Positions 7,514-15,609 of a DNA stretch of 64,000 nucleotides are shown here, one piece after another; the first letter of the stretch is position 1, and each line of letters starts with the position of its first letter. The position numbers were made by a program, and so were the translations under genes. The notes under the pieces are model-generated. The model had not been told where the DNA came from and ran no database searches. It saw only the letters and a list, made by a program, of their open reading frames with translations. Location: NCBI RefSeq assembly GCF_042684865.1, contig NZ_JBHUML010000002.1, positions 1,054,001-1,118,000 on the forward strand, given 5' to 3'. This DNA is from Salibacterium lacus (GTDB lineage: Bacteria > Bacillota > Bacilli > Bacillales > Marinococcaceae).

Positions 7514-8552
7514 GAACCTGGCATACTGTTTGGGTTATTTGTTTCACACTATCCGGTTGCTGCAGCCGCTTCTGTCTTCTTTTCATACGTTCTCTCTCAA
7601 ACGGTGACTGCAGCAGTGTGGATACCTGCTTCCATACTACGTCAGGACAGTTTCCCTGCCGGGCGGCCTGACGGCGCAGGGCATAACGGGCGTTCATTTC
7701 TTCCTGTCCGGGGAGAGGAGCAGTTATGACGACGGGGGCCTCATAGAGAAACGCCTCTGTCATCGTCATGCCCCCGGCCTTTGTGACGAGAACATCACAG
7801 ATTTGAAGATAATTTTTGAACTGCGGCTTCCAGGGATACAAGAATACGTCATGACCTTCCATTACCATGCGGCTGGTTTTTTTCCACTTCCCGCTGCATA
7901 GTACGAGCGTACACAAGGGAGAGAGGCTCCGAATGGCACGAAGGACTTTCTGATAAGGGAATGGCCCTTCCCCTCCCCCGCTCATCAAAATAAGCGGTTT
8001 TCCCGGATCCCAACCATTTGCCAGACAGCATTCTTTTTTTGTAAAAGAACTTTTTTGAAAGGACGCCGGAATCCCGAGCGGGAACACAGGGGATGCCGGC
8101 TGCTCTGTCTTCACCTGCTCCGGCAGAAAAACCCCATCCACTTCCGGGAGGTTGGCTGCCGGTACGTGCCAATAATCTGTTGCTGCGTGAAAGAGCTTTA
8201 CCCCCGGATACGCTGCTTTTGCCGAAGCTGCCAGAACTGTCAGAAGAGGATGGACAGATACGACAGCGTCTGCATGAAGTGCCGCCCGCATGGCCCCGGG
8301 GCACCACCCTGCCGGCAGGGACGGGGTTTGAAACGGTATCTTTTTTTCCGAAAGGTGCCTCCAGAGAGATGGAAACCATGTTATGAGCTGCTTGTACACA
8401 TTTTTGCCAAGCTGAAAAAATAAAGGCGGCCCTGTTTCGAGCGGATGAAAGATTTCTGCCGTATGTCCCTGTTTTCTCCATTCCTGCTGCAGCATCCGGG
8501 CCGCTTCATTGTGACCGGCACCTATGGAAGCTGTCCATATATGAATGCGCAT
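7398..8552 (-). CDS. MGDG synthase/UgtP-like GT28-type glycosyltransferase
   Basis: A 384-residue GT-B glycosyltransferase of the monogalactosyldiacylglycerol synthase/UgtP/MurG group that uses a UDP-sugar. The N-terminal SIGAGHNEAA loop (residues 9-18) marks the acceptor side, SGGGEG (191-196) and KAGGMTMTEA (258-267) the sugar-nucleotide side. In Bacillaceae such enzymes make glycolipids, but the acceptor here is not certain. The chosen ATG at 8552 follows GAAGGATG; a longer frame upstream has no ribosome site. The last ~38 residues are low-complexity (Ala/Gln-rich) and antisense to a small membrane-protein gene. Confidence 0.8.
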   Translation of the reverse strand: MRIHIWTASIGAGHNEAARMLQQEWRKQGHTAEIFHPLETGPPLFFQLGKNVYKQLITWFPSLWRHLSEKKIPFQTPSLPAGWCPGAMRAALHADAVVSVHPLLTVLAASAKAAYPGVKLFHAATDYWHVPAANLPEVDGVFLPEQVKTEQPASPVFPLGIPASFQKSSFTKKECCLANGWDPGKPLILMSGGGEGPFPYQKVLRAIRSLSPLCTLVLCSGKWKKTSRMVMEGHDVFLYPWKPQFKNYLQICDVLVTKAGGMTMTEAFLYEAPVVITAPLPGQEEMNARYALRRQAARQGNCPDVVWKQVSTLLQSPFERERMKRRQKRLQQPDSVKQITQTVCQVLTASGASAPCIQQAQEQRQAEPAQAEFFQAAETSSTKE

Positions 8553-8710
8553 GAAACCATCCTTCAGGTATACTATGTGGTCAGTATATGCTTGAACGGC
8601 AAAAGACATGCATGCTCTTCTGTCATTGTGGTTTACGGAGGGAATGACTTTCGATATGATAAAGAAGAGATAACCGAGAAAAGCGTATAGAAGGGAAGGA
8701 ATCGATATAT

Positions 8711-9697
8711 ATGAGTACAGTGTTTTCCGGTATACAACCCAGCGGCACGTTAACACTTGGCAACTACCTCGGGGCGCTTCAGCATTTTGTCGGCATGCAG
8801 GAGGAACATGACAGCTTTTTTTGTATTGTGGATCAGCATGCCATTACGGTTCCGCAGGACAAAACCGAGCTTCGAAAAAATATACGGAGTCTGGCGGCTC
8901 TCTATCTGGCGTCTGGCATCGACCCTGAGAAGTCAACATTGTTCATTCAGTCGGAAGTGCCGGCCCATGCCCAGCTCGCGTGGATTATGCAATGCGTGTC
9001 CTACATAGGGGAGCTCGAACGGATGACCCAGTTCAAAGATAAGTCAGCCGGCAAAAGCGGAGTATCCTCCGCACTTCTTACATACCCGCCGTTAATGGCC
9101 GCCGACATTCTGCTCTATCAGACAGATATTGTTCCGGTTGGTGAAGACCAAAAACAGCATCTGGAACTGACCAGAAACCTCGCTGAACGTTTCAACCAGC
9201 AGTACAACGACATTTTCACAGTACCGGAAGTGCAGATTCCAAAAGTCGGAGCGAGAATTATGTCGCTGCAGGATCCGGACCAAAAAATGAGCAAATCCGA
9301 TGAGAATCAAAAAGCGTATATTTCCATGCTCGATGATGACAAGACAATAACGAAAAAAATCAAGAGCGCTGTCACAGATTCCGATCAGGAGATACGGTTT
9401 GACCGGGACAACAAGCCTGGTGTCGCCAATCTAATGAGCATCCTGTCGCTTGCTTCCGGAAAGGATATGGCTGAGATTGAAAAAGAGTACAGCGGCTCAG
9501 GATACGGGACGTTTAAAGAAGATACCGCCGCTGCCGTCGTGGAGCTTCTCCGCCCTATCCGGGAGCGTCATCACGAATTGATGGAATCCGAAGAACTGGA
9601 CCGGATTCTCGATGAAGGGGCGGACCGGGCGCAGCGCGCATCTTTTAAAACACTGAAAAAAGCGGAACGGGCCCTCGGCCTCGGCCGGAAACGTTAA
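8711..9697 (+). CDS. trpS: Tryptophan--tRNA ligase
   Basis: Class I aminoacyl-tRNA synthetase that attaches tryptophan to tRNA-Trp. The 328-residue length is normal. The HIGH-type signature appears as TLTLGNYLGAL (residues 13-23) and KMSKS at 192-196; the IVDQHAIT and PVGEDQKQH motifs are typical TrpRS. An A/G-rich ribosome site GGGAAGGA lies about 9 nt before the ATG. The 157-nt gap before it shows no T-box antiterminator motif, which some Bacillus trpS genes carry. yjbA lies downstream in convergent orientation, as in B. subtilis. Confidence 0.97.
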   Translation: MSTVFSGIQPSGTLTLGNYLGALQHFVGMQEEHDSFFCIVDQHAITVPQDKTELRKNIRSLAALYLASGIDPEKSTLFIQSEVPAHAQLAWIMQCVSYIGELERMTQFKDKSAGKSGVSSALLTYPPLMAADILLYQTDIVPVGEDQKQHLELTRNLAERFNQQYNDIFTVPEVQIPKVGARIMSLQDPDQKMSKSDENQKAYISMLDDDKTITKKIKSAVTDSDQEIRFDRDNKPGVANLMSILSLASGKDMAEIEKEYSGSGYGTFKEDTAAAVVELLRPIRERHHELMESEELDRILDEGADRAQRASFKTLKKAERALGLGRKR

Positions 9698-9727
9698 GCA
9701 ACGCGCGTTCTGAACATGTAAACTTAT

Positions 9728-9764
9728 GCCGAACGATTCTTTTATGAATCGTTCGGCATTTTTT
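9728..9764 (+). terminator. Terminator of trpS
   Basis: Perfect 12-bp arms GCCGAACGATTC and GAATCGTTCGGC followed by seven pyrimidines ATTTTTT. The same arm sequence recurs in the terminator of the KamA-like gene at 42577-42606, differing at one base pair. Confidence 0.93.
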
Positions 9765-9830
9765 ATCATGAGAAGATTTTCTTCTGCTCTCCTCGTTCGT
9801 TTCACTTATTAGCTTGCGTCCGGTCTTTAT

Positions 9831-9934
9831 GAATCGATTCCCGGTATTTCTGAATCGATTCTCCCCATTTTCCCACTTTTCTCGATCGATTCTCGGAATT
9901 TCTCGATTGATTCTCCGGATTTCTTGATTGAATC
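9831..9934. repeat. Array of five GAATCGATTC-like decamers in helical phase
   Basis: Five related 10-mers begin at 9831, 9852, 9883, 9904 and 9925: GAATCGATTC twice (a perfect palindrome), CGATCGATTC, CGATTGATTC and TGATTGAATC. Spacings are 21, 31, 21 and 21 nt, close to two or three helical turns, and the spacers share the pattern TCTCCNNATTTCT. The array sits in a gene-free stretch after the trpS terminator. It looks like a multi-site protein-binding region, but no binding protein is recognised. Confidence 0.6.
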
Positions 9935-9991
9935 ACGTCCATGCAGTATCACCGCTGGAGCCGTTTCCAAAAACACCGCTCGTAAATTAAA

Positions 9992-10027
9992 AACCCCGGA
10001 CGATTCAAAGACGAATCGTCCGGGGTT
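9992..10027 (-). terminator. Terminator after the 37-residue membrane peptide and yjbA
   Basis: Arms AACCCCGGACGATTC and GAATCGTCCGGGGTT are perfect over 15 bp. On the minus strand they are followed by TTTAAT. The core CGATTC/GAATCG repeats the motif of the neighbouring trpS terminator and decamer array. Confidence 0.88.
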
Positions 10028-10059
10028 ATTCAGTCATACTAACCGGGCTTCAGCCGTTT

Positions 10060-10173
10060 TTAGTATCCCTTCTGTTTTCTCCAAATCTTCCCTATCAGCA
10101 CACTGAAACCGATAGTTCCCACTGCGAAGAGAATTGTAAATCCCTGCATGACAGCATAAGCCAGTCCATCCAT
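10060..10173 (-). CDS. Single-pass membrane peptide of 37 residues
   Basis: The peptide starts MDGLAYAVMQGF and has one hydrophobic helix (residues 11-27) followed by a basic end WRKQKGY. AGGTG lies 5 nt before the ATG and the terminator at 9992-10027 follows the stop. It lies 70 nt after yjbA on the same strand. I do not recognise a family; the size and topology resemble small stress or spore membrane peptides of Bacilli, which is only inference. Confidence 0.5.
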   Translation of the reverse strand: MDGLAYAVMQGFTILFAVGTIGFSVLIGKIWRKQKGY

Positions 10174-10243
10174 GTCATCACCTGCTTTACAAACTTTTTC
10201 TGCTTCTAATTATATGGAACAACAGCGTAAGTGTAAAGCCTTT

Positions 10244-10993
10244 TCATTTCACCTCTTCTTCGTGCTGCATATTCCACAGCTTTTCAAAAAACGGGTGACC
10301 TTTTATCATTTTCCGGCATAATTCATAGTGATGAACGGACCACCCGTCTTTCACTTGATCGAAAAACTGCTGCCACATCGTTTCTTTATTCATGCTGCAT
10401 TGGATTTCTTCATAAACGGCCGGGTCCCACTCTGTAAACCAATACCGCACTTCTGCGGATTCTCCGGATGTATACAATTGGTCCATCGCCATGAAAAGAA
10501 GCTGTTTAAGCTGCCGTTCTTTTCTCGTTAAGCCGGTCATATAATCCGGGTGCGGCGAAAGGATATGGTACTCTTTTTCATCAACGATATCCTTGATGTC
10601 AAACACGGAAGATTTGTCATGTTCCATCATTTCCCTTACGGTTCTTTCATGTTTAGGGGCAAGGCGGCTTTTTCGGATCGGCGTTTTATACCCAAGCGTA
10701 TCAACAGCCAGCACCCTCCCCCCGTCAAACATCACAAAACAATAATCCAGCGTTATCCTTGTCATCTTTTTACGGAGCGTACTTTTTTGAAAAACTTCAT
10801 GCAGCAGCCGTTCCGGAATATCTTCCAGGCGGTTCTCCACATAATCATACAAACGTTCTGATACTTTCACAATCTCTGCCTGATCAAGCACTTCAATCCG
10901 GTCTTCTGCATTCCATTCATGAAAAGGACAGACATTGTATCCATTTTCTTCCCCTTCAAACCAGTTAATCCACACATCACGGATTCGGGGCAT
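10244..10993 (-). CDS. yjbA: YjbA-family protein (DUF3603)
   Basis: A 249-residue cytoplasmic protein of unknown function conserved in Bacillaceae. The N-terminus MPRIRDVWINWFEGEENGYNVC matches YjbA, with the conserved EENGYNVC(P/H)FHEW and TLGYKTPIRKSRL segments (residues about 15-28 and 98-111). It has no membrane segment. As in B. subtilis, it is convergent with trpS. The start at 10993 is supported by GGAGGGTGTAAG. No biochemical role is known to me. Confidence 0.88.
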   Translation of the reverse strand: MPRIRDVWINWFEGEENGYNVCPFHEWNAEDRIEVLDQAEIVKVSERLYDYVENRLEDIPERLLHEVFQKSTLRKKMTRITLDYCFVMFDGGRVLAVDTLGYKTPIRKSRLAPKHERTVREMMEHDKSSVFDIKDIVDEKEYHILSPHPDYMTGLTRKERQLKQLLFMAMDQLYTSGESAEVRYWFTEWDPAVYEEIQCSMNKETMWQQFFDQVKDGWSVHHYELCRKMIKGHPFFEKLWNMQHEEEVK

Positions 10994-11077
10994 TCTTACA
11001 CCCTCCTTGCTATCCATTTGTATCAACAGTATAGTCAGACCAAAATTGTTTTATTCTCGTGAGCAGATGGAATGTTC

Positions 11078-11284
11078 TCATGAATTTTCGGGCCAGTATA
11101 TACTTCCTGTAATCAGGATGCATCCTAAAATAAACAAGGCGGATTCCGAGCGCTGGAGAAGAAAAATCATAAATTCAACCGCCGACAACCCCGCCGGAAT
11201 GTAATTCAGGAAAGCTATAATACTGATTCCTCCTGCAGAGGCCAGCCCAAACCCTGTAACAAGTACGAGTACTCTGACAATCAT
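11078..11284 (-). CDS. Small membrane protein of 68 residues, unknown
   Basis: Two transmembrane helices (residues 3-29 and 38-63) separated by a short Pro/Gly turn and a short acidic tail. AAGGAGAG lies 8 nt before the ATG at 11284. It is transcribed away from the coiled-coil/DHH operon and toward yjbA. I do not recognise the family. Confidence 0.6.
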   Translation of the reverse strand: MIVRVLVLVTGFGLASAGGISIIAFLNYIPAGLSAVEFMIFLLQRSESALFILGCILITGSIYWPENS

Positions 11285-11510
11285 GAGTATACTCTCCTTT
11301 TTCCATCCGCCTTCCACGACACAACAGGGATTTATGTTTTATACTTGTATATAAATCGTGCAGGCAGACTCATTACGACGTTTGCCACAGCACCGGTATA
11401 AATAAGAAAACTTTCGTCAAACTGTAACCTAAATCCTTTTTTCAACGGAAATTTGTATACAGCAATACCTCATAACTAAGTAATACCAGTCTATGCAGGA
11501 GGATGGAATA

Positions 11511-11801
11511 GTGGGAACCCACCGGGAAAAACAACAACAGGAACTGTACCGAAAAATAGAGCAGCTGGATGAGCTGGCCAAAGACATTAACGAAACAGCA
11601 GCTCACCTTGGAAATGAAACGTATGTCCCTTCTTTAAGACTTTACCGGGAACAGCAGGAACAGATTCAGGATATCCAGTCTTACTTTGAACAGGTGGACA
11701 TGCCCCGTTCCAACCAGACCGTGGAACATATACTGGCGCTTTCCCTGAAGGAATTTCACCGGCAGCTGATGCACATCAAAAACGACGATCCGGAGGAATA
11801 A
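11511..11801 (+). CDS. Coiled-coil hypothetical protein (96 residues) upstream of the DHH-CBS fusion
   Basis: A small hydrophilic protein rich in Gln, Glu and Leu, with a heptad-like pattern over residues 4-35 that suggests a coiled coil. The start is a GTG at 11511 because AGGAGG lies 8 nt before it; the ATG at 11493 has no ribosome site. Its stop is 2 nt before the start of the DHH-CBS-nucleotidyltransferase gene, so the two are co-translated and may act together. Function unknown. Confidence 0.7.
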   Translation: MGTHREKQQQELYRKIEQLDELAKDINETAAHLGNETYVPSLRLYREQQEQIQDIQSYFEQVDMPRSNQTVEHILALSLKEFHRQLMHIKNDDPEE

Positions 11802-11803
11802 AA

Positions 11804-14338
11804 ATGGAAGTGATTCTTTCCCATGAACATATGGACTTTGACGCCCTGGCTTCTATGGCGGCGGCATCCGCTCTATACCCCGATGCTGTCATGGTGCTTT
11901 CCGGCAGACAGTCCGAACAGGTGAAACAGTATCTTGCCATATACCGCGATCATTTTCCTTTTATCCCTGAAGAAGATGCTCCGTGGGATCACATCAATCA
12001 TATTATTGTAACGGATACACCGTCCCTCGAACGTACTCCCGCCGCCTTTCTAAAAGACCGGGATATTCCGGTTACCGTTTTTGACCATCACGCTCTTTCA
12101 GAAGAAGAAAAACGCAGGTACACCACCTATTACCTCGATAACACAGGAGCGTGTATTACCATTCTGCTCGAAGAATGGATGAAGCAGGAATGGGTGCCGT
12201 CTGAGTCCGAGGTGACGTTATTTGCACTCGGTCTGTACACCGATACAGGTTCCTTTTCCTACCCCGGGACCACACTGCGCGATTTAAAAGCAGGAGTGTT
12301 TCTGATGGAGCACGGCTTGGACCTTGAGCTTGTACAGCAGTTTTCTGAGGACACGCTGTCTTCCCGTCAGCAGGAAGTCTTCCGCGGGTATCTTGCTTCT
12401 TGTGAACATATCGGCGGACAAGGGCTTGATGTGATCACTTCCATGATGGAAACAAAACATTACGCTGGAAGTCTGAATGTCATAACATCACGACTCATGG
12501 AAACGACAGGAGCTGATGCTGTAGTCACCGTTACCGCCATGAAAAACAAAGTGTTCATCATCGGCCGTTCTGCCTCCACACGACTCAGCCTACTGCCGGT
12601 CATGCAGCATTTCGGCGGCGGAGGTCATGAGCGCGCTGCCTCGGCTTCTGTGAAAGATGGAAATCCAACTGATATCCTTCAAATGGTGAAGCACCTCCTT
12701 GGGCAGTCCATTTCTTCCCCGGTTACCGCTGAAGCGATTATGTCCGCTCCTGTAAAGACCATCACGGAAGATGTCCGGGTCGATGAGGCCAAAAAGCGTC
12801 TCATTTACTACGGCCATAATGGGTTCCCCGTTGTGGATACAAATGACGAACTGATCGGCATCATCTCCCGCCGTGACATCGATAAAGCTGTTCAGCATCA
12901 TCTTGGACATGCACCTATTAAAGGTTATATGAGCACCGACTGCGTCACTGTCTCCAAAACGGCATCCTTTGAGGAAATACAGAATATATTCATCCGGCAT
13001 AACATTGGACGTGTTCCTGTCATGGATAATGGAATGATCGTCGGCATCGTCTCCCGGACCGACGTTATTGAACAACTGCAGCAGTCTACCGATGAACCGC
13101 ATGAAAGGGTCAATGTAAAAACGCAGATGGAAACCCTTCTTTCACCCGATGTGGTTCAGCTGTTGAAAATGATCGGTGAGACAGCAGCGGCAGAGAAGAT
13201 GAATGCCTTCATTATCGGAGGAATGGTACGAGACATTCTGCTTGGGCAGAAAGGCGAAGATATCGATATCGTGGTGGAAGGCGATGGAATATCGCTCGCT
13301 GAAAAGACAGCCCACCGGTTTGAAGGAACCGCTGACGTTCATGAAACGTTTGGCACGGCTACTGTAACCCTTCCATCCGGACGGCGTGTCGATTTCACAA
13401 CGTCACGGACCGAATATTATGAAACACCTGCGGCCCTTCCAACCGTATCACGTTCCAACATTAAAGAAGATCTATACCGTCGTGATTTCACGATGAACGC
13501 TATGGCCGCCTCTCTCCACCCCTCTCATTTCGGGGATTTGATTGATTATTTTCACGGCAGAGAGGATATGAAAAAGAAAACACTACGTGTGCTCCATAAC
13601 CTGAGTTTTGTTGAGGATCCGACCAGAATACTGCGGGGCATTCGTTTTGAACAACGTTTTCAGTTCCATATGAGCAAAGAAACAACGGCATTTATTCATT
13701 ACTCGGCATCAGCCGTTTCTTCATTGTCCCGCACCAGAATCATCGCTGAGTTCCAGTCATTATTGAAGGAAGCAGATCCTGTTCAAAGTCTGGCGCGTCT
13801 GGATGAACTGGGTGTTCTCCATGCCTTTTTTCCTGGGGCCGTCTGGACCCGTCAAACAAAGGACGTGCTGAAGGGTTATCTGGATTCCCCGGAACAACCA
13901 AAAGATCTGCCGGAGTGGTTCTGCATCTTGTTCTGTCTTTATTTAACGAACCCGGACACGGTCAAAGCAGCAGAGGCAGCTGCTTTCACCAAGAAACAGA
14001 AAAGCGTTGTTCAGAGTACCTCCTTTCTGCTTTCCCTGCTGAATGAGAAAGAATGGAACAGCCTGGGACGTTTTCATTCCTGCGTGTCCCGCGTTTCGGA
14101 CGAGGCCCTGTTCTTTGCAGCCATTGCTGCAGACAAAAAGCAGGCCGGATTTCTTTTGCAGTACAGAGAAAAACGAAGTAAACTCAAACCGCTCCTTAAC
14201 GGTCATGATTTAAAAGCAGCGGGGCTTGCACCGGGGCCGGATTTCCGCGACTACTTATTTTCACTCGAGCAGAAAATGCTGGATGAAGAGATTACAACAC
14301 GGGACGAAGCATTGCATTATATTCGACAACATGAGTGA
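11804..14338 (+). CDS. DHH phosphoesterase - double CBS - tRNA nucleotidyltransferase (poly(A) polymerase family) fusion
   Basis: An 844-residue three-part protein. Residues 1-300 form a DHH/DHHA1 phosphoesterase with intact metal and substrate motifs: H9-x-D11-x-D13, D71, D94-H95-H96, D147 and GGGGHE (271-276). Residues 308-425 hold two CBS domains, which usually bind adenine nucleotides. Residues 465-844 are a class II nucleotidyltransferase with GGMVRD (472-477), the catalytic DIDIVVEGD (486-494), EDLYRRDFTMNAM (555-567) and the nucleotide-selecting EDPTR (604-608). Related long proteins have been described as CCA-, A- or CC-adding enzymes in organisms that split this task; which activity applies here is not visible. 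It likely repairs tRNA 3' ends, possibly under nucleotide control. Confidence 0.88.
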   Translation: MEVILSHEHMDFDALASMAAASALYPDAVMVLSGRQSEQVKQYLAIYRDHFPFIPEEDAPWDHINHIIVTDTPSLERTPAAFLKDRDIPVTVFDHHALSEEEKRRYTTYYLDNTGACITILLEEWMKQEWVPSESEVTLFALGLYTDTGSFSYPGTTLRDLKAGVFLMEHGLDLELVQQFSEDTLSSRQQEVFRGYLASCEHIGGQGLDVITSMMETKHYAGSLNVITSRLMETTGADAVVTVTAMKNKVFIIGRSASTRLSLLPVMQHFGGGGHERAASASVKDGNPTDILQMVKHLLGQSISSPVTAEAIMSAPVKTITEDVRVDEAKKRLIYYGHNGFPVVDTNDELIGIISRRDIDKAVQHHLGHAPIKGYMSTDCVTVSKTASFEEIQNIFIRHNIGRVPVMDNGMIVGIVSRTDVIEQLQQSTDEPHERVNVKTQMETLLSPDVVQLLKMIGETAAAEKMNAFIIGGMVRDILLGQKGEDIDIVVEGDGISLAEKTAHRFEGTADVHETFGTATVTLPSGRRVDFTTSRTEYYETPAALPTVSRSNIKEDLYRRDFTMNAMAASLHPSHFGDLIDYFHGREDMKKKTLRVLHNLSFVEDPTRILRGIRFEQRFQFHMSKETTAFIHYSASAVSSLSRTRIIAEFQSLLKEADPVQSLARLDELGVLHAFFPGAVWTRQTKDVLKGYLDSPEQPKDLPEWFCILFCLYLTNPDTVKAAEAAAFTKKQKSVVQSTSFLLSLLNEKEWNSLGRFHSCVSRVSDEALFFAAIAADKKQAGFLLQYREKRSKLKPLLNGHDLKAAGLAPGPDFRDYLFSLEQKMLDEEITTRDEALHYIRQHE

Positions 14339-14394
14339 TTTTTTTACATCGTTCATCAAATGGCTTTTTATTTTTTCAATTTTTCATTCAAAAG

Positions 14395-14416
14395 TTACCT
14401 TTTTTTCTGTTATAAT
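14395..14416 (+). promoter_or_regulatory. Extended -10 promoter of the LCP gene
   Basis: TGTTATAAT (extended -10, TATAAT at 14411-14416) with a loose -35 TTCAAA 18 nt upstream, just after the stop of the preceding gene. The GTG start is 31 nt downstream of the -10 box. Confidence 0.55.
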
Positions 14417-14446
14417 CATGGTTGAATGTCTGAGGGGGTTAATATA

Positions 14447-15541
14447 GTGGCAAGAGAGAAAAAACGATACCGCAGATCATCATCAGCAAAAAAGAAGTTT
14501 TACTTCTTAACATTTCTTATTGCGGTGCTGGCTGTCACTGCCACATTCACCACGCTTTCCAAAGACGGCCGGCCTTTCGCGACAGATGAACAGGATAACA
14601 ATACGTCATCAGAACAGATAGATAATAACTCCAGCGAAAACAGCGGAGAATCACCGCCGGACTCTTCGAAAGAAAACAGCGGTGACCGTTCAAACAGTGA
14701 TGTGGACAATGCACCCGATGAAAACCTTACTTTTCTTCTGGTCGGCGTAGACGATGAAGAGGAGTCAGGTTCCCAGCGTACCGACACGATTATGCTTGCG
14801 AATTATAATCCTGCAAACAACAATGTCCACCTTGCTTCTATTCTACGGGATTCTTATGTAGATATTCCCGGTTACGAAAATAATAAAATCAACGCTTCGT
14901 TTTCCTACGGCGGTGTGGAGCTCTTGAGTGACACGATAGAGGAAAATTTCGATATTGCGGTTGATCATTATGCCACGGTCAATTTTGACGGTTTCGTCGA
15001 AGTTGTTGATACGGTGGCTCCTGACGGCATAGAAGTGGACATACAGGAACGGATGTATTATAACGACCATTCCGGTAATGTCAATATTGATTTTCAGCCG
15101 GGAACACAGAAGCTGGACGGGGAAGAAGCGCTGGAATACGTGCGTTACCGCGGTGGAGAGAATAATGACTTCGGCAGAGTGGAACGCCAGCAGAAGATGC
15201 TGAGTCTTCTGAAAGAGGAAGTGCTTTCCTTCAGCAGTGTGACAAAAATTCCGCAGCTGATCGGAGCTGTCCGGCCGAACATTGATACGGATGTCTCAAC
15301 GGGGAAGATGCTCGGCCTTGGAAAGGACGTCCTGCTGAGCGAGATCAACGATATCAATACGATGCGGGTTCCGCTTGAAGATACGTATCAAAATGCACGA
15401 TACACCCATGCAGGACTTGTGCTGGAAATGGACAAACAGGCCAACAAGGAAAAGCTCCAGCAGTTTTTGAACCAGTCTTCTTCCTCTGAAGACGTACAAA
15501 CGGCTTCAGAGGAGAACGAGGAAGAAGAAAGCAGCTATTAA
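14447..15541 (+). CDS. LytR-CpsA-Psr (LCP) family cell-wall glycopolymer ligase
   Basis: A 364-residue type II membrane protein: basic N-terminus, one helix (about residues 19-38), a Ser/Asn/Asp-rich linker to residue ~95 and the extracellular LCP domain. The domain shows VGVDDEE, QRTDTIMLANYNP, ILRDSYVDIPG and the YVRYRGGENNDFGRVERQQ block with the Arg and Asp residues that bind the polyprenyl pyrophosphate. LCP enzymes attach teichoic acid-like polymers to peptidoglycan. The start is GTG at 14447, 8 nt after GAGGGGG. The C-terminal tail is very acidic, as in many secreted proteins of salt-loving Bacilli. Confidence 0.93.
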   Translation: MAREKKRYRRSSSAKKKFYFLTFLIAVLAVTATFTTLSKDGRPFATDEQDNNTSSEQIDNNSSENSGESPPDSSKENSGDRSNSDVDNAPDENLTFLLVGVDDEEESGSQRTDTIMLANYNPANNNVHLASILRDSYVDIPGYENNKINASFSYGGVELLSDTIEENFDIAVDHYATVNFDGFVEVVDTVAPDGIEVDIQERMYYNDHSGNVNIDFQPGTQKLDGEEALEYVRYRGGENNDFGRVERQQKMLSLLKEEVLSFSSVTKIPQLIGAVRPNIDTDVSTGKMLGLGKDVLLSEINDINTMRVPLEDTYQNARYTHAGLVLEMDKQANKEKLQQFLNQSSSSEDVQTASEENEEEESSY

Positions 15542-15552
15542 GAAAATTAAAA

Positions 15553-15606
15553 AACGAAAAAGAGACCCAGCCGGCTTTTATGAGCCAGGTGGGTCTCTTT
15601 TTCGTT
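15553..15606. terminator. Bidirectional terminator between the LCP gene and fabF
   Basis: Perfect 17-bp arms AACGAAAAAGAGACCCA and TGGGTCTCTTTTTCGTT around a 20-nt loop that itself can pair (GCCGGCT/AGCC). T-runs on both strands serve the two convergent genes. Confidence 0.93.
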
Positions 15607-15609
15607 CAT

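Noticed and set aside
8553..8710. Possible T-box leader of trpS
   Set aside because: No AGGGTGGNACCGCG-type T-box sequence or terminator hairpin could be found in the 157-nt leader.
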